A DNA stretch of 64,000 bases from Planctomycetota bacterium (GCA_014584345.1 JACTNB010000019.1:372001-436000); one strand, 5' to 3'; shown: positions 8,802 to 17,878, numbered from the stretch's first letter. The notes: generated from the letters alone by a model not told the origin. Numbers and translations are program-made.

Positions 8802-10376
8802 ATGGCAGTCAATTTTGCCGGGGCGCGAAGCATTGATGATCGACGCCGCCGCCGCATCGCCACGGAAACCGAGCAGAGCACTCCTGCGATTCGTGCGGAA
8901 AACGAACGCGCGGGATACCTGAAAATCCGTCGGTTTCAGCCCGATGCACAGGAACCGGCCCGCTCTCCAATCGTGAGCCTCCTTCCCTCCAGTTGCTGGC
9001 GCATCTGGCTGAATTGCGTGGGCATTCCCAGTCTTGTCCTGGGGCTACTGTTGTGTAGCCTGTCTGTTTCCGAACGGATCGATGCCCCCCTGCGGGGCAT
9101 CCTCGATTATGAACAGGGGCAGGCCTGGCGTTTTCTCCGCGGCTTGACTCTGTTGGGCTGTGCGGGGCTATGCTGGCTGATCAGTTGGTTCCGCTCCGCC
9201 AGCGTGCGCGATTTCGAAGGCTGTTTCAAATCGTGGTATTGGTCGGGCTGGATACTGCTGATCATGGGCCTGCTGGCTGGCACGGATGGTTACGTCGTAC
9301 TGGGCACTGTTCTGCAACATTACGCCCGTGCGCGGATTGCGAACTTCACAACGCTGGCCTGGCTCATTCCCATGCTGGCACTGCTGATCGAACCGTTGCG
9401 CTGCTTCACTCGAGAAATGTGGCATTGCCGTCGCAGTTGGCTGGGGCTCTGGGCCAGTTGCCTGGCTGGTGTTGTTTATGCCTGGGCCCGGCTCGAGGGG
9501 CCGCACACGCAGGGGAGGATCGCCCCGGAATTGCTGCAACAAACGGCGGCGATTGCCTCGGTGATGACACCCTCCTTCCTGTTCTCTGCCTTGTTATCCC
9601 AGGTGCATTATGTGATGTATGTTTCCTCCGATCCCGTTCCCAAGCGGACCAGCTGGATTCTCTCGGGACTGCTGCGCGGCATGACGGCCATCCGCCAGGG
9701 AAGCCGGATGTTACTGCAGACAGGCTTCACGTTGTGCACTCGAGGTCTGGGAGGTGTGCAGACGGGACTTAAGCAATGGGCGGATACGCGGCGCGCGGCA
9801 CGGCAGGAGCGCGACCTGGAACAGCCCCGGCGCAAATCACGCGAGAAGTCGAAACCGACACCCTCTTCCTCCGAGGAAACGGAATCCAGCGAGGAGTCCT
9901 CCTCAAGCTCGCGCCGACGTACCTCGCTTCGGACAAGGCAAAACAAGGGCACCTCCTCCCGCGCGGGCACTGGTTCCTCGAAGTCGACGCGACAGACCTC
10001 GTCGGAAATCGAAACGGTAGAAGCCGTCGATCCCGAAAACAATTCCGACTGGAAGGAAGCCGCGAGTGAGGCAGAGAACGTCGGCAATCCGCGGGGGACT
10101 CGCGAAGAAAAGCCACGCATCCGCCTGAAATCCAAACCTCTCGCTCCAGTGTCTGCACAGTCGTCCCCTGCCGAACCGGCTTCCCCAAGGGATGAGGTTC
10201 CCCCCTCCACGCCGAGTCCATCGAGCGGAGGCGGGGCCGAGCAGTGGAACGAAGAGGATGAAGACGAAGAGGGGAACGACGGAATCGATCCGGAATTGCT
10301 GCGAGGACTAAGCAAGAAGGAACGCCGCCGGCTCCGAAAGATGCATCGAGAGCAACAACGGGCCAAGGCCGGCTAA
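8802..10376 (+). CDS. Hypothetical membrane protein with long charged C-terminal tail
   Basis: 524 residues from ATG 8802, which has AGAGG about 4 nt upstream; the frame is open further, so the start is uncertain. After a basic N-terminus of about 60 residues come six or so hydrophobic segments in the first 300 residues. A Trp- and Arg-rich loop follows. The last 200 residues are low-complexity, rich in Ser, Glu, Lys and Arg, with an acidic run E-E-D-E-D-E-E-G near the end and a very basic final helix. I know no named family. The tail suggests a cytoplasmic, probably disordered, nucleic-acid- or protein-binding region (inference). kdsA starts 158 nt downstream. Confidence 0.6.
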   Translation: MAVNFAGARSIDDRRRRRIATETEQSTPAIRAENERAGYLKIRRFQPDAQEPARSPIVSLLPSSCWRIWLNCVGIPSLVLGLLLCSLSVSERIDAPLRGILDYEQGQAWRFLRGLTLLGCAGLCWLISWFRSASVRDFEGCFKSWYWSGWILLIMGLLAGTDGYVVLGTVLQHYARARIANFTTLAWLIPMLALLIEPLRCFTREMWHCRRSWLGLWASCLAGVVYAWARLEGPHTQGRIAPELLQQTAAIASVMTPSFLFSALLSQVHYVMYVSSDPVPKRTSWILSGLLRGMTAIRQGSRMLLQTGFTLCTRGLGGVQTGLKQWADTRRAARQERDLEQPRRKSREKSKPTPSSSEETESSEESSSSSRRRTSLRTRQNKGTSSRAGTGSSKSTRQTSSEIETVEAVDPENNSDWKEAASEAENVGNPRGTREEKPRIRLKSKPLAPVSAQSSPAEPASPRDEVPPSTPSPSSGGGAEQWNEEDEDEEGNDGIDPELLRGLSKKERRRLRKMHREQQRAKAG

Positions 10377-10534
10377 CCGAACGTCCGTCCGCGGCAGGTG
10401 AATTCGTGAAACCTTGCCGATTGCCCCGCGCATAGAGTATCTTGACGCCTGAAAACCAAGACGTTCCGGAATCGAGAGCTTGGAGGCTCTGCCGAACCGG
10501 GCGGCATTCCCAAGCCGTGGAAGTTTCAGGCCTT

Positions 10535-11401
10535 ATGCCCGCCAATCCAGTTGTTATCGATGGCTTTCGTTGCGGTCATTTGCAACCGCTGCTGTTCGTG
10601 CTCGGTCCGTGTGTAATTGAATCACGGGAACTGACACTGGATATCGCCCGCCAGATTCGCAATATCTCCGAAGAATTGCAGGTCCAGGTCGTCTTCAAGG
10701 CCAGCTTCGACAAGGCCAATCGGACCAGCGTGGATAGTTTTCGTGGACCAGGGCTCCGGGCTGGACTGGAAATTCTGCAAGAAGTTTCCGATACCACGGG
10801 CTTGCCCACCACGACCGATATCCACGAGCCGGCCCAGGCGGAAGCCGTTGCCAAAGTCTGTCGAATCGTCCAAATCCCAGCCTTCCTCGCCCGGCAAACC
10901 GACCTGGTGCGTGCCGCGGCGGAAGCCACCCTGAAATACGGCAGCGTGGTGAATGTAAAAAAACCGCAGTTCATCGCCCCTGCCGACATGGTGCATATCG
11001 TGAAAAAATGCGAGGAAACAGGCCAGGCGAACGTTCTGTTGACGGAGCGCGGAACCATGTTCGGGTATGGGCATCTCGTGAACGACATGCAATCCATTCC
11101 CATCATGCAGGAAACAGGTTGCCCGGTTGTGTACGATGCCACGCACAGCGTGCAACGTCCCGGAGGGAAAACCACCGGCGGCAATCGACAAATGATCCCC
11201 CATCTGGCGCGGGCAGCGGTGGCTAGCGGTTGCGACGCCGTCTTTATGGAAACGCACCCCAATCCCGACCAATCCCCCAGCGACGGGCCTAATATGCTCC
11301 CCCTGAAGGATTTGAAGCAGATGATCCAACAATTGACTCAAATCCGCGTATTAATCAATACCTGGCAGGCGGCAACGGTCATTCCCGCTGTCCAATCCTG
11401 A
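10535..11401 (+). CDS. kdsA: 3-deoxy-8-phosphooctulonate synthase (KDO-8-P synthase)
   Basis: 288 residues from ATG 10535. It joins phosphoenolpyruvate and arabinose 5-phosphate to make KDO-8-P, the precursor of KDO in lipopolysaccharide inner core. The TIM-barrel signatures are clear: L-G-P-C-V-I-E-S near 23-30, [21 protein letters not shown] and F-M-E-T-H-P-N-P-D near the end. Cys26 in G-P-C marks the metal-dependent class II form; metal-independent enzymes such as E. coli's have Asn there. The frame is open 93 nt further up, but homology begins here. Presence of the gene implies a KDO-containing outer membrane. Confidence 0.95.
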   Translation: MPANPVVIDGFRCGHLQPLLFVLGPCVIESRELTLDIARQIRNISEELQVQVVFKASFDKANRTSVDSFRGPGLRAGLEILQEVSDTTGLPTTTDIHEPAQAEAVAKVCRIVQIPAFLARQTDLVRAAAEATLKYGSVVNVKKPQFIAPADMVHIVKKCEETGQANVLLTERGTMFGYGHLVNDMQSIPIMQETGCPVVYDATHSVQRPGGKTTGGNRQMIPHLARAAVASGCDAVFMETHPNPDQSPSDGPNMLPLKDLKQMIQQLTQIRVLINTWQAATVIPAVQS

Positions 11402-11477
11402 GTGTCAGGCATGAATCTGCCCTGGGCATCAACCCCCCCGGCAGTCCTGTCCTTGGCAGATACGTCTGCCATTTCCC

Positions 11478-13160
11478 ATGAGACGATCGATTTCCATGTG
11501 CCGTTTGAAACTTCCGTCCCGCTGGTTGCCTCCCCTGTTGCTCGCCTGCTGCCTGTTGATCCTGGCAGGGTGCAACGGATCCTCTCGCCCCGAGCCAAAC
11601 CAGGACAAAACCGAACAGGTTTCTGCCCGGGAGGCTCTGGCGAAAAAACGGCTCTGTTCGGATAACTTCCTCAAAATCTACCAGGTGCTCCGGCCCAGTC
11701 CCGCCAATGTCGATGCCGAACTGCAATCGGCCCAGGATCTGCTTAATCAATGGCTGCTGTCCTGTGCCGAGTGGAGTGGACGCGAAATTTCACCCGACGC
11801 CCCGGAATTTCAGGGACATTTCGATGCCGAAGAAATCTCCGACCTCAATCAGCGGGCCGCCAGCCAACTGGATATTCTCTTTCTGCGAGATCAACTGCTG
11901 GTCCGCTCCCTGGTCGAACACGTCCTGCAGGATGTGCCTACGGATGCCGCCAAGGTTCGGCGGGTATTTGAGTTTGTCTGCCGCAATGTCGCGCATGACG
12001 AAAAACTGATCCACCCCCTCCTGCTCGATCCTCAAACCCGCGACACACTGGGACCGCATTCCATTCCCCGCTCGCTGCAGGACATTTGCCTGACTGGCCG
12101 GGGAACCCCCGAGGATCGAACCTGGCTGCTGGCCGCATTCCTGCAACAGTTGAATCTCAAAACCCTCCTGATCGAAGCCCCCGCCTCTGAACCGGCCGTC
12201 GATGCCCGTTATCGGTATCTTGCCGTGGTCCCTCTGGACGACAGTATCCTGATCTTCAGCCCCGGGTTGGGAGTGGAATTCCGCCCCGCGGCCGAACAGT
12301 GGACACCCGCCCGGCTGGCAGGGGGGTGGGAGGAAGTATTTCAAGGTTGGCCCGGCAACGATCCGGCGGCCCCGGAACTTTTGGCTCCCCTGCTCTCGCA
12401 GGACTGGGCCAAGGGGCGCGTGCTATTGCCTTACAGCATTCTGCAGACATCGCCCCGGATGGCTGCAATGCAATTGGAACTTGTGGGAGATACCGTATGC
12501 GAGGTGTCCCTCCCCTTGTCGGGAGAGGGTGGCCAGCCCGGACTAGTGGATGGCCTGCGTGCCGCGGTTCGGGACTTCCTGCCCGACTTCCGCCCGGTCT
12601 TCTGGGAATATCCCCAAGTCACGTACTCGCGTCTGGTGGCAAAGGAACCCCAGGCGGAGCGTCTGCGCCAATTGGCAATGGCCACGTTATTCAAGGAAGT
12701 GGTTTCCGTCCGATCGAGCGAAGACCAGAAAGAGCAGCGTGTTTTCACGCAAAATTTGGAAAAACGGATGCTGATGGCCCGGCTGGATCACTTAACGGGA
12801 AACCACGAGGAAGCCATTTCCACCTACATTAAATTGCGATTACAACAGGGGATGGCAGGAGACGGACCGGAAATTGCCCTTGAGAATCTGCTACGCTATC
12901 TCCAGGCGGAAAATGCCCATTACTGGTCGGCCCTGGCCCAGTTCGAGAACGGAGATTATCGCAGCGCGGGAGATACCCTGCAAAACTATCTGGCACGCTA
13001 TCCGGAAGGGAACTGGGTTGCGCCAGGACGCGAACTATGGGCCCGGGCGCTGATGAACCAGGGAAAACGGGAGCAGGCAATGCAACTCCTGGAATCCGAT
13101 AAGGCCCAGGGACCAGAACGGTTCTGGCAACTAAAGCTCAAGTCCGAACCGCAACACTAA
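11478..13160 (+). CDS. Lipoprotein with transglutaminase-like fold lacking the catalytic Cys
   Basis: 560 residues, with Met7 an equally good start. A signal peptide ends in the lipobox L-A-G-C, with Cys32 as the lipidation site. Residues 155-232 match the transglutaminase-like pattern: V-R-R-V-F-E-F-V-C-R-N, then G-R-G-T-P-E-D-R, then L-L-A-A-F-L-Q-Q-L-N-L. The Cys expected where GRGT-C-ED usually stands is Pro211, so it is probably not enzymatic. The C-terminal third (from about 420) has helical TPR-like repeats. A role as an envelope scaffold or binding protein is inference. It follows kdsA by 76 nt and may be co-transcribed with it. Confidence 0.72.
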   Translation: MRRSISMCRLKLPSRWLPPLLLACCLLILAGCNGSSRPEPNQDKTEQVSAREALAKKRLCSDNFLKIYQVLRPSPANVDAELQSAQDLLNQWLLSCAEWSGREISPDAPEFQGHFDAEEISDLNQRAASQLDILFLRDQLLVRSLVEHVLQDVPTDAAKVRRVFEFVCRNVAHDEKLIHPLLLDPQTRDTLGPHSIPRSLQDICLTGRGTPEDRTWLLAAFLQQLNLKTLLIEAPASEPAVDARYRYLAVVPLDDSILIFSPGLGVEFRPAAEQWTPARLAGGWEEVFQGWPGNDPAAPELLAPLLSQDWAKGRVLLPYSILQTSPRMAAMQLELVGDTVCEVSLPLSGEGGQPGLVDGLRAAVRDFLPDFRPVFWEYPQVTYSRLVAKEPQAERLRQLAMATLFKEVVSVRSSEDQKEQRVFTQNLEKRMLMARLDHLTGNHEEAISTYIKLRLQQGMAGDGPEIALENLLRYLQAENAHYWSALAQFENGDYRSAGDTLQNYLARYPEGNWVAPGRELWARALMNQGKREQAMQLLESDKAQGPERFWQLKLKSEPQH

Positions 13161-13200
13161 CCCCCCCCGGTCCAGGGAATTGCAAAGGAACCTGCCTCAC

Positions 13201-14178
13201 TTGCCTCATTTGCTGCGACACTGGTTTGTCTATTCCCTGCTCATCGTAATTCCGGGTGGAATGGCGGCCGGGCGCGTCCCCTGGATCCATCAGTTCGTTG
13301 GCACCGCGGTCAATACGCAGGTGTACGTCTTCGCCGTGTTGTTCTGCATGGCGATCACCCTCCCCCTGGCCCATTTGAAACAAACCGCCACGCGACCACT
13401 CAGTGTGTTGCTGGCCCTTGGCGTGAATGCGATCTTGCTGCCTCTGCTCGCCTGGGGTTTGTTTTTATTGCATCCCACGTCTCCCTTCGCCGCGGGGCTA
13501 CTGATTGTCGCAGTGGTTCCGAGCACCATGGCCTCGGCAGCCGTCTGGACCCGCCGCGCCGGCGGTAATGATGCCCTCTGTCTGATCGTCACCCTGATTA
13601 CCAATGGCGGCTGCTTTCTGATTATCCCCTTCTGGCTGTGGTTGACCCTGGGAACAAGCGTGCCGATCAATGCGCCGGAACTGATGAAAAAACTGTTGCT
13701 GATCGCTTTATTGCCGATGGGACTGGGGCAATTCCTGCGGAGTTTTCGACCTGTTCGCGCACTGGCGGATCGAAATCGAATGCGTATTGGAGTACTGGCC
13801 CAGGCGGGTATCCTGATCATCGTGACTGTCGGTTCGATTCGAACAGGGCCGGTGCTCGCGGAATCGAGTGCCGGACTTTCCTTCGTCGCCTTGCTGATGG
13901 TCCTGGGGCAATGCCTGCTGCTGCACGCCATCGGGCTGGCCTGCGGTTGGTGGGGCATCCGCTGGATGCGGGGACGTCCTGAAGATGCGATTGGAGCGAT
14001 GTTCTCGGGAAGCCAAAAAACACTCCCCATTGCAGTCGACCTGGCCACCTCGCCCATTCTGCTGGCGGGCGGCCTGTCCCCCTTGGCCATTCTGCCGCCG
14101 TTGATGTTCCATGCCATGCAATTGATTGTGGACTCGTTTCTGATCGAGCAGGTTCGTATTCGCCAGGTCCATGATTGA
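13201..14178 (+). CDS. BASS (bile acid:sodium symporter) family transporter
   Basis: 325 residues with 9-10 hydrophobic segments, matching the bacterial SBF-like branch. It has V-V-P-S-T-M-A-S-A-A-V-W-T-R-R near 117-131 and F-S-G-S-Q-K-T-L-P-I near 281-290, the two crossover motifs around which the Na+ and substrate sites lie in this family. The substrate of this branch is unknown. There is no ATG near the N-terminus. TTG 13201, with AAAGGA about 10 nt upstream, is my choice; TTG 13180 is the alternative. The gene follows the lipoprotein gene closely and may share its transcript. Confidence 0.82.
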   Translation: MPHLLRHWFVYSLLIVIPGGMAAGRVPWIHQFVGTAVNTQVYVFAVLFCMAITLPLAHLKQTATRPLSVLLALGVNAILLPLLAWGLFLLHPTSPFAAGLLIVAVVPSTMASAAVWTRRAGGNDALCLIVTLITNGGCFLIIPFWLWLTLGTSVPINAPELMKKLLLIALLPMGLGQFLRSFRPVRALADRNRMRIGVLAQAGILIIVTVGSIRTGPVLAESSAGLSFVALLMVLGQCLLLHAIGLACGWWGIRWMRGRPEDAIGAMFSGSQKTLPIAVDLATSPILLAGGLSPLAILPPLMFHAMQLIVDSFLIEQVRIRQVHD

Positions 14179-14295
14179 TTTCGCCCGGCAAACCCATCAA
14201 AATCCAGGCACGTGTGCGTCTCATGTGAAAGACACCGCCAACACCGGAATTGTGGCTTCCAATCCTCGGTTCCGTTTTCCCGCAAGGAGTTTTCA

Positions 14296-15189
14296 ATGCG
14301 TATCGCTACCTGGTTCCGTGCCCTGTCCCTGGGTGTTGTGGTGTCCCTGTGTGCCGTGCATTCCACGCAATCCACGGTCGCGGCCGAGAAAGGCAAGCCG
14401 ATCCGGGTGTTGATGGTCACTCAGAGCAAGGGCTTTCAGCACGGCTCGGTAAAACGCCCGGAAGGCAAGCTGGCCGTCAGTGAAGTGGCCATGATTCAAC
14501 TCGGCCAGAAAACCGGGTTGTTCACTGTCGATTGCACGCAGAACTGCGAGGCGGATTTCACGAAGGAAAATCTGCGGAATTACGATCTGGTCATGTTTTA
14601 CACCACGGGGGAATTGCCCATTGCTCCGGAGGACAGCGATTATTTCATCAACGACTGGCTGAAACAGCCGGGGCACGGCTTCATCGGCTTCCACTCGGCG
14701 GCCGACACCTATCGGGCCGGATCTCCGGAAAAGAACGAAGAATTTCGCTGGTACTGGGAGATGGTGGGAGGCACTTTTCAAAGCCATCCCTGGGGGGCCA
14801 ATGCCACCGTCACCATGACCGTTCACGAACCCGCGCATCCCGTGATGCAACCCTTCGGCGAACAATTTATCCTGCAAGACGAAATCTACCAGTACGTGAA
14901 CTGGCAACCGGAAAAAGTCCGCGTACTGATGAGCCTGGATATGACCAACTGCAATCCCAGCCGGCCTTATCATGTCCCCGTTGCTTGGGTGAAAAGCTGG
15001 GGAGCAGGCAAGGTGTACTTCAATAACCTGGGACATCGCGACGAAACTTGGACAAACCCGGCCTTTCTGCAATCGATCGCAAACGCTGTCCGCTGGATGC
15101 GGGGCGAGCTCGAAGGAGAAACGGCACCGAATCCCCAAATATCACTTGCCGAGGAAGCCAAGGCCCGCGCCGCGGCGCAACAGCCCTAA
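14296..15189 (+). CDS. Secreted ThuA-like protein
   Basis: 297 residues with a cleavable signal peptide (about 1-29, ending near V-A-A-E). The ThuA (class I glutamine amidotransferase-like) fold follows. It starts at I-R-V-L-M-V-T-Q-S-K-G-F-Q-H, with G-F-I-G-F-H-S-A-A-D-T-Y near 125-136 and H-P-V-M and D-E-I-Y-Q-Y motifs later. ThuA was named for trehalose use; planctomycete homologues are numerous and often sit with DUF1080 and Gfo/Idh/MocA genes. Such a gene occurs here at 41.8 kb but not adjacent. The substrate is unknown. Start at ATG 14296 with AAGGAG about 6 nt upstream. Confidence 0.85.
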   Translation: MRIATWFRALSLGVVVSLCAVHSTQSTVAAEKGKPIRVLMVTQSKGFQHGSVKRPEGKLAVSEVAMIQLGQKTGLFTVDCTQNCEADFTKENLRNYDLVMFYTTGELPIAPEDSDYFINDWLKQPGHGFIGFHSAADTYRAGSPEKNEEFRWYWEMVGGTFQSHPWGANATVTMTVHEPAHPVMQPFGEQFILQDEIYQYVNWQPEKVRVLMSLDMTNCNPSRPYHVPVAWVKSWGAGKVYFNNLGHRDETWTNPAFLQSIANAVRWMRGELEGETAPNPQISLAEEAKARAAAQQP

Positions 15190-15193
15190 AGGG

Positions 15194-15215
15194 AATTTCC
15201 CGCACCGTTGCCGAT
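15194..15215 (+). repeat. Short post-stop repeat, copy 1
   Basis: The stretch containing TTTCCCGCACCGTTGCCGAT starts 4 nt after the ThuA stop. A near-identical copy starts 5 nt after the aroB stop (32882-32902), and the first 13 bases also occur at the rimI-like stop (49649-49661). Confidence 0.5.
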
Positions 15216-15311
15216 ATTGCAATACCGCTGTAATACTCCAGTCCCGAGGTGGCATGCTCTCGCGGCGAAGGCGGGTGAACATGTCGAACGGCGCTCACCT
15301 GTGTGGATAAT

Positions 15312-15604
15312 TAGCCGCGCCCGTCACGGTCTGTTGATTTAATATTTTCGTGAAGCCGAGATTTCGTTTTTGTCTGAAAAATCTCACTCGTGCACGACTT
15401 GGACGCTGTTAGAGGCAGTTTTGCAACGATCAGCATGACGTGAACTTGGCTGGGGTCGAATTCAATCAACACGCCCGTGAGGAAGCGGGCCATGCAGGCG
15501 CAACATCTTGTAAAGCACTCTCCCTGCGTTAGTCAACCTGGGTTGACTAACGCGCGACGTTAGAATCTCCGACCTGGCCCGCTTCCGTGACGGGCGCGGC
15601 TAGT
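15312..15604. repeat. Inverted-repeat element, copy 2, left arm interrupted
   Basis: The right arm (15575-15604) matches the family. The left arm appears in two pieces: its outer part at 15312-15328 (TAGCCGCGCCCGTCACGG) and its inner part at about 15472-15491 (CGCCCGTGAGGAAGCGGGCC). About 145 bp of other sequence lies between them, and CGCCCGT is present on both sides. Inside lies a perfect 13-bp hairpin, GCGTTAGTCAACC-TG-GGTTGACTAACGC. This looks like insertion into an older element, or recombination between two copies. Confidence 0.6.
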
Positions 15605-15653
15605 TCGTCGAAGTCAGCAATCCTGTTTTATTGACCCGCGCGAGAAAACCGGG

Positions 15654-16451
15654 CTAACGCCGATCGGTGCTTTGGAAAATCTTATCGGCACTCCCCGAGA
15701 CGAAGCCCGGAAACAAATCGCCATTCGGCTGAACGTACCGCTGCGCGAATTCGTAATAACAGCCGGGGATTTCGAGTACGCCATCCTTGAATTTGATATC
15801 CACTGGCGCTGCCAGCGTGGAAGACTGCTCGAGATACTCCGCGGGGGTTCCCTTGATTTCGCCCCCAGCGGTATTCAGGGGATAGCCTTGCTGCCGCAAC
15901 AGGGCATTCAACTCTCGCAGGCCATTGATCGTTCGCAGAGCATTCACCAGCACGGTAAAGTGATTCGCGCGGAAACCGAAAGCCGCCAGCCAGCCCGCGT
16001 ACTCACTTTCGTCCGCCAGTTGCCGATACGTGGCAATGTCCAGAGACCAGAGTCGCCCCCGTTGACACAAATCGCTCCGTTCCAGTTCCGAGGCGGGTAT
16101 CTGATCCAGCAGTGACCCCACGGTCGATTGCAATGAGCTCGACATTTCGTCCAGCTTCAACTCGCTGATGAATATCCGCGGGAGATTTGCCTGGGTATGT
16201 GCGTAATGCCGGGCAAACAAATGCTTGCCCGGAAACAGATATTCCCCCCCTGCCGTGTACCCCGCAGCGACAAACGGCCTGGCCAGAACATCGATTGAAA
16301 CCCGCTCGTCCGAGAACGTCCGAAAGGCAATGTGGTCGTTCACAACGGTCTCGCCCCGGGCCTGCAGGAATTGCTGGATCCCATCAGCTTGTGGGTTGAT
16401 TCGCCTGTAGTCGTCCCAGAGTTTTTTCAGTAAGTGATGCACATCCACCAT
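15654..16451 (-). CDS. DUF1338 (2-oxoadipate dioxygenase/decarboxylase-like) protein
   Basis: 265 residues, the short form of DUF1338. The characterised member HglS uses Fe(II) and O2 to convert 2-oxoadipate to 2-hydroxyglutarate in lysine breakdown. The three expected metal ligands appear present: H40 in N-D-H-I-A-F-R-T-F, H164 in A-N-H-F-T-V and E234 in C-Y-Y-E-F-A. HglS itself is longer, and short homologues may have other substrates, so the exact reaction is open. ATG 16451 has GGGAG about 9 nt upstream. A possible small gene precedes it on the same strand with 27 nt between. Confidence 0.82.
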   Translation of the reverse strand: MVDVHHLLKKLWDDYRRINPQADGIQQFLQARGETVVNDHIAFRTFSDERVSIDVLARPFVAAGYTAGGEYLFPGKHLFARHYAHTQANLPRIFISELKLDEMSSSLQSTVGSLLDQIPASELERSDLCQRGRLWSLDIATYRQLADESEYAGWLAAFGFRANHFTVLVNALRTINGLRELNALLRQQGYPLNTAGGEIKGTPAEYLEQSSTLAAPVDIKFKDGVLEIPGCYYEFAQRYVQPNGDLFPGFVSGSADKIFQSTDRR

Positions 16452-16478
16452 GATTATTCTCCCTTCGCACAGTCCCCC

Positions 16479-16682
16479 TTACCGTCGACACGCCTGCTTC
16501 GCCAGACTGGGCGCATGCCCCGCGCGACAACGAGTGTATTTTAACATACCACCTCCTCCGTGCTCACAAAAATGTTCCAGGAACTTGCGACTCGCCAGCC
16601 ACGTCCGGATGCGGTATGTCTCGGCATGGAAGCGGTGGATCTCGAAGAAGATCCGGGAGGCATGAAGCACGCGGGTTTTCAT
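16479..16682 (-). CDS. Possible small protein upstream of DUF1338
   Basis: 67-codon frame, ATG 16682 preceded by CAGGGAAG. The first 40 codons have strongly G/C-biased third positions, like neighbouring genes, and encode a basic, aromatic helical stretch (residues 6-38). The last 22 codons look less gene-like and start with an internal Met preceded by GGAGGAGGTGGT. I recognise no family. It could be a true small gene in operon with DUF1338, or a remnant of a larger gene. Confidence 0.3.
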   Translation of the reverse strand: MKTRVLHASRIFFEIHRFHAETYRIRTWLASRKFLEHFCEHGGGGMLKYTRCRAGHAPSLAKQACRR

Positions 16683-16871
16683 CTTCCCTGTTGGGTGCGT
16701 ATCGCGTCGTGGGTGGAAATTTTCGCTGCATTACGGAATAATGGCGATGCCGGTGTTCAGGCAGCCCCCGGGGATTCTTCCCGGAAAAAAGGGAATGTGC
16801 GTGCGGCGCGTGACTGCCATCGGTCTCCATTTCCCACGATTCGCATGCCTCAGTTTCAGGAGAAAAACAAA

Positions 16872-17528
16872 ATGGTACATTTTCGCTCTCTGCCGTTCAT
16901 TGCCGCATGCCTGGTCGCCGGGTTGACCGTTCCACAAAGCGGAAAGGCGCAGGTGCAGAAAAACGGGACCTTCAAGGAACTCCGGCAGCAAGGCCGCTTG
17001 ACCCAAATCGTGGTACTCGACGACGCCGGCAGCGAATTGGAAATCAACTTGACACCCAAGGTCGATTTTCAGATCCGCGCGGCAGGCGACAAGGGATTCG
17101 TCGCTCCAGGTCAAATACTGGAAGGGGAAGGCGTGCTGACGAACGAGCGTATCTATATTTCGAATGTCACCATACGGTATGTCCCTCCCAAACAGCGGGT
17201 TTCGGCTCGGGGTCAGATCGCAAAAGCCCCTCCCCGACCGGGACGTAGCACCAACGCCTATCTGGTTTCGGGAATGATCGAGGCTGCCCAACCCGATACC
17301 GATTACCCCGATTTCACTCTGGTTGGCCTCAAGGCTACGCGGGGGCCGTTAATCATGCTCGAAAAAGACTTCAAAGTGACCGTGGTGGCCAATGATCCTA
17401 AACTGATTCCCGAAGGGTCCATCGTAAGCATGGAAGGCATGGAGCTTCGAGGGGGGAAGTTCAACGCCTCAAAGCTGGTGGTCAACTTGAAAACGCCCTT
17501 GAAATCCGAAGATCTGTTGACCGAATAG
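16872..17528 (+). CDS. Secreted hypothetical protein
   Basis: 218 residues from ATG 16872, with AGGAG about 10 nt upstream. The frame is open 312 nt further, but a clean signal peptide (residues 1-25, ending G-K-A-Q) begins here. The mature part is beta-rich, with repeated short strands and a basic, Pro-rich linker near 115-125, and ends in D-L-L-T-E. It suggests an exported beta-sandwich protein. I do not recognise the family. It is followed 45 nt later by an intrinsic terminator, so it is probably a single-gene transcript. Confidence 0.7.
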   Translation: MVHFRSLPFIAACLVAGLTVPQSGKAQVQKNGTFKELRQQGRLTQIVVLDDAGSELEINLTPKVDFQIRAAGDKGFVAPGQILEGEGVLTNERIYISNVTIRYVPPKQRVSARGQIAKAPPRPGRSTNAYLVSGMIEAAQPDTDYPDFTLVGLKATRGPLIMLEKDFKVTVVANDPKLIPEGSIVSMEGMELRGGKFNASKLVVNLKTPLKSEDLLTE

Positions 17529-17573
17529 GTGCCCCACTTCCCCTCGGGGATAAATTCGATCCTCCCGCTCCCA

Positions 17574-17600
17574 GGCGACCCGATCCGGTCGCCTTTTTTA
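17574..17600 (+). terminator. Intrinsic terminator
   Basis: Stem GGCGACC / GGTCGCC with a 6-nt loop, followed at once by seven bases T/A (TTTTTTA). It ends the secreted-protein transcript. Confidence 0.88.
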
Positions 17601-17842
17601 TTTGGGCTTGCCGGTTGGCCGTGAGGCGTTCGGATTGCGGATTTAGTGCTTCCCGTGCGACTTAACACCTACATCTGGTGTCTCGGCAGGGCACCCCAAA
17701 GACACGTGCCCTTACGTCCACACTCCCTGTTTCGGTGCCTGATTTTTCCATCTGGAAAATTTTAGGAAATCGTAATTCCCTAACCTTATTGAAGCTGCGT
17801 CGAATCGAGCCATTACAGTTCCCACTCGTTGATATTCCGACC

Positions 17843-17870
17843 TTGACGGCCCTTACTTTCACGATAAATT
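17843..17870 (+). promoter_or_regulatory. Candidate mraZ promoter
   Basis: TTGACG (17843-17848) and TAAATT (17865-17870) are separated by 16 nt. The predicted start of transcription falls on the GTGG boxes at 17879-17902, which would suit repression by the gene's own product. Confidence 0.35.
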
Positions 17871-17878
17871 GGTGCCCA

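Larger units (their letters stand above)
15190..15653. other. Gene-free gap with two repeat elements
   Basis: 464 bases between the convergent ThuA and DUF1338 genes. It begins with a short repeat (15194-15215) just past the ThuA stop, then holds the interrupted copy of the inverted-repeat family (15312-15604). No supported gene. Confidence 0.5.

Noticed and set aside
13290..14420. 376-codon minus-strand frame opposite the BASS transporter
   Set aside because: The transporter has clear TM pattern and motifs; the opposite frame is low-hydrophobic shadow sequence.
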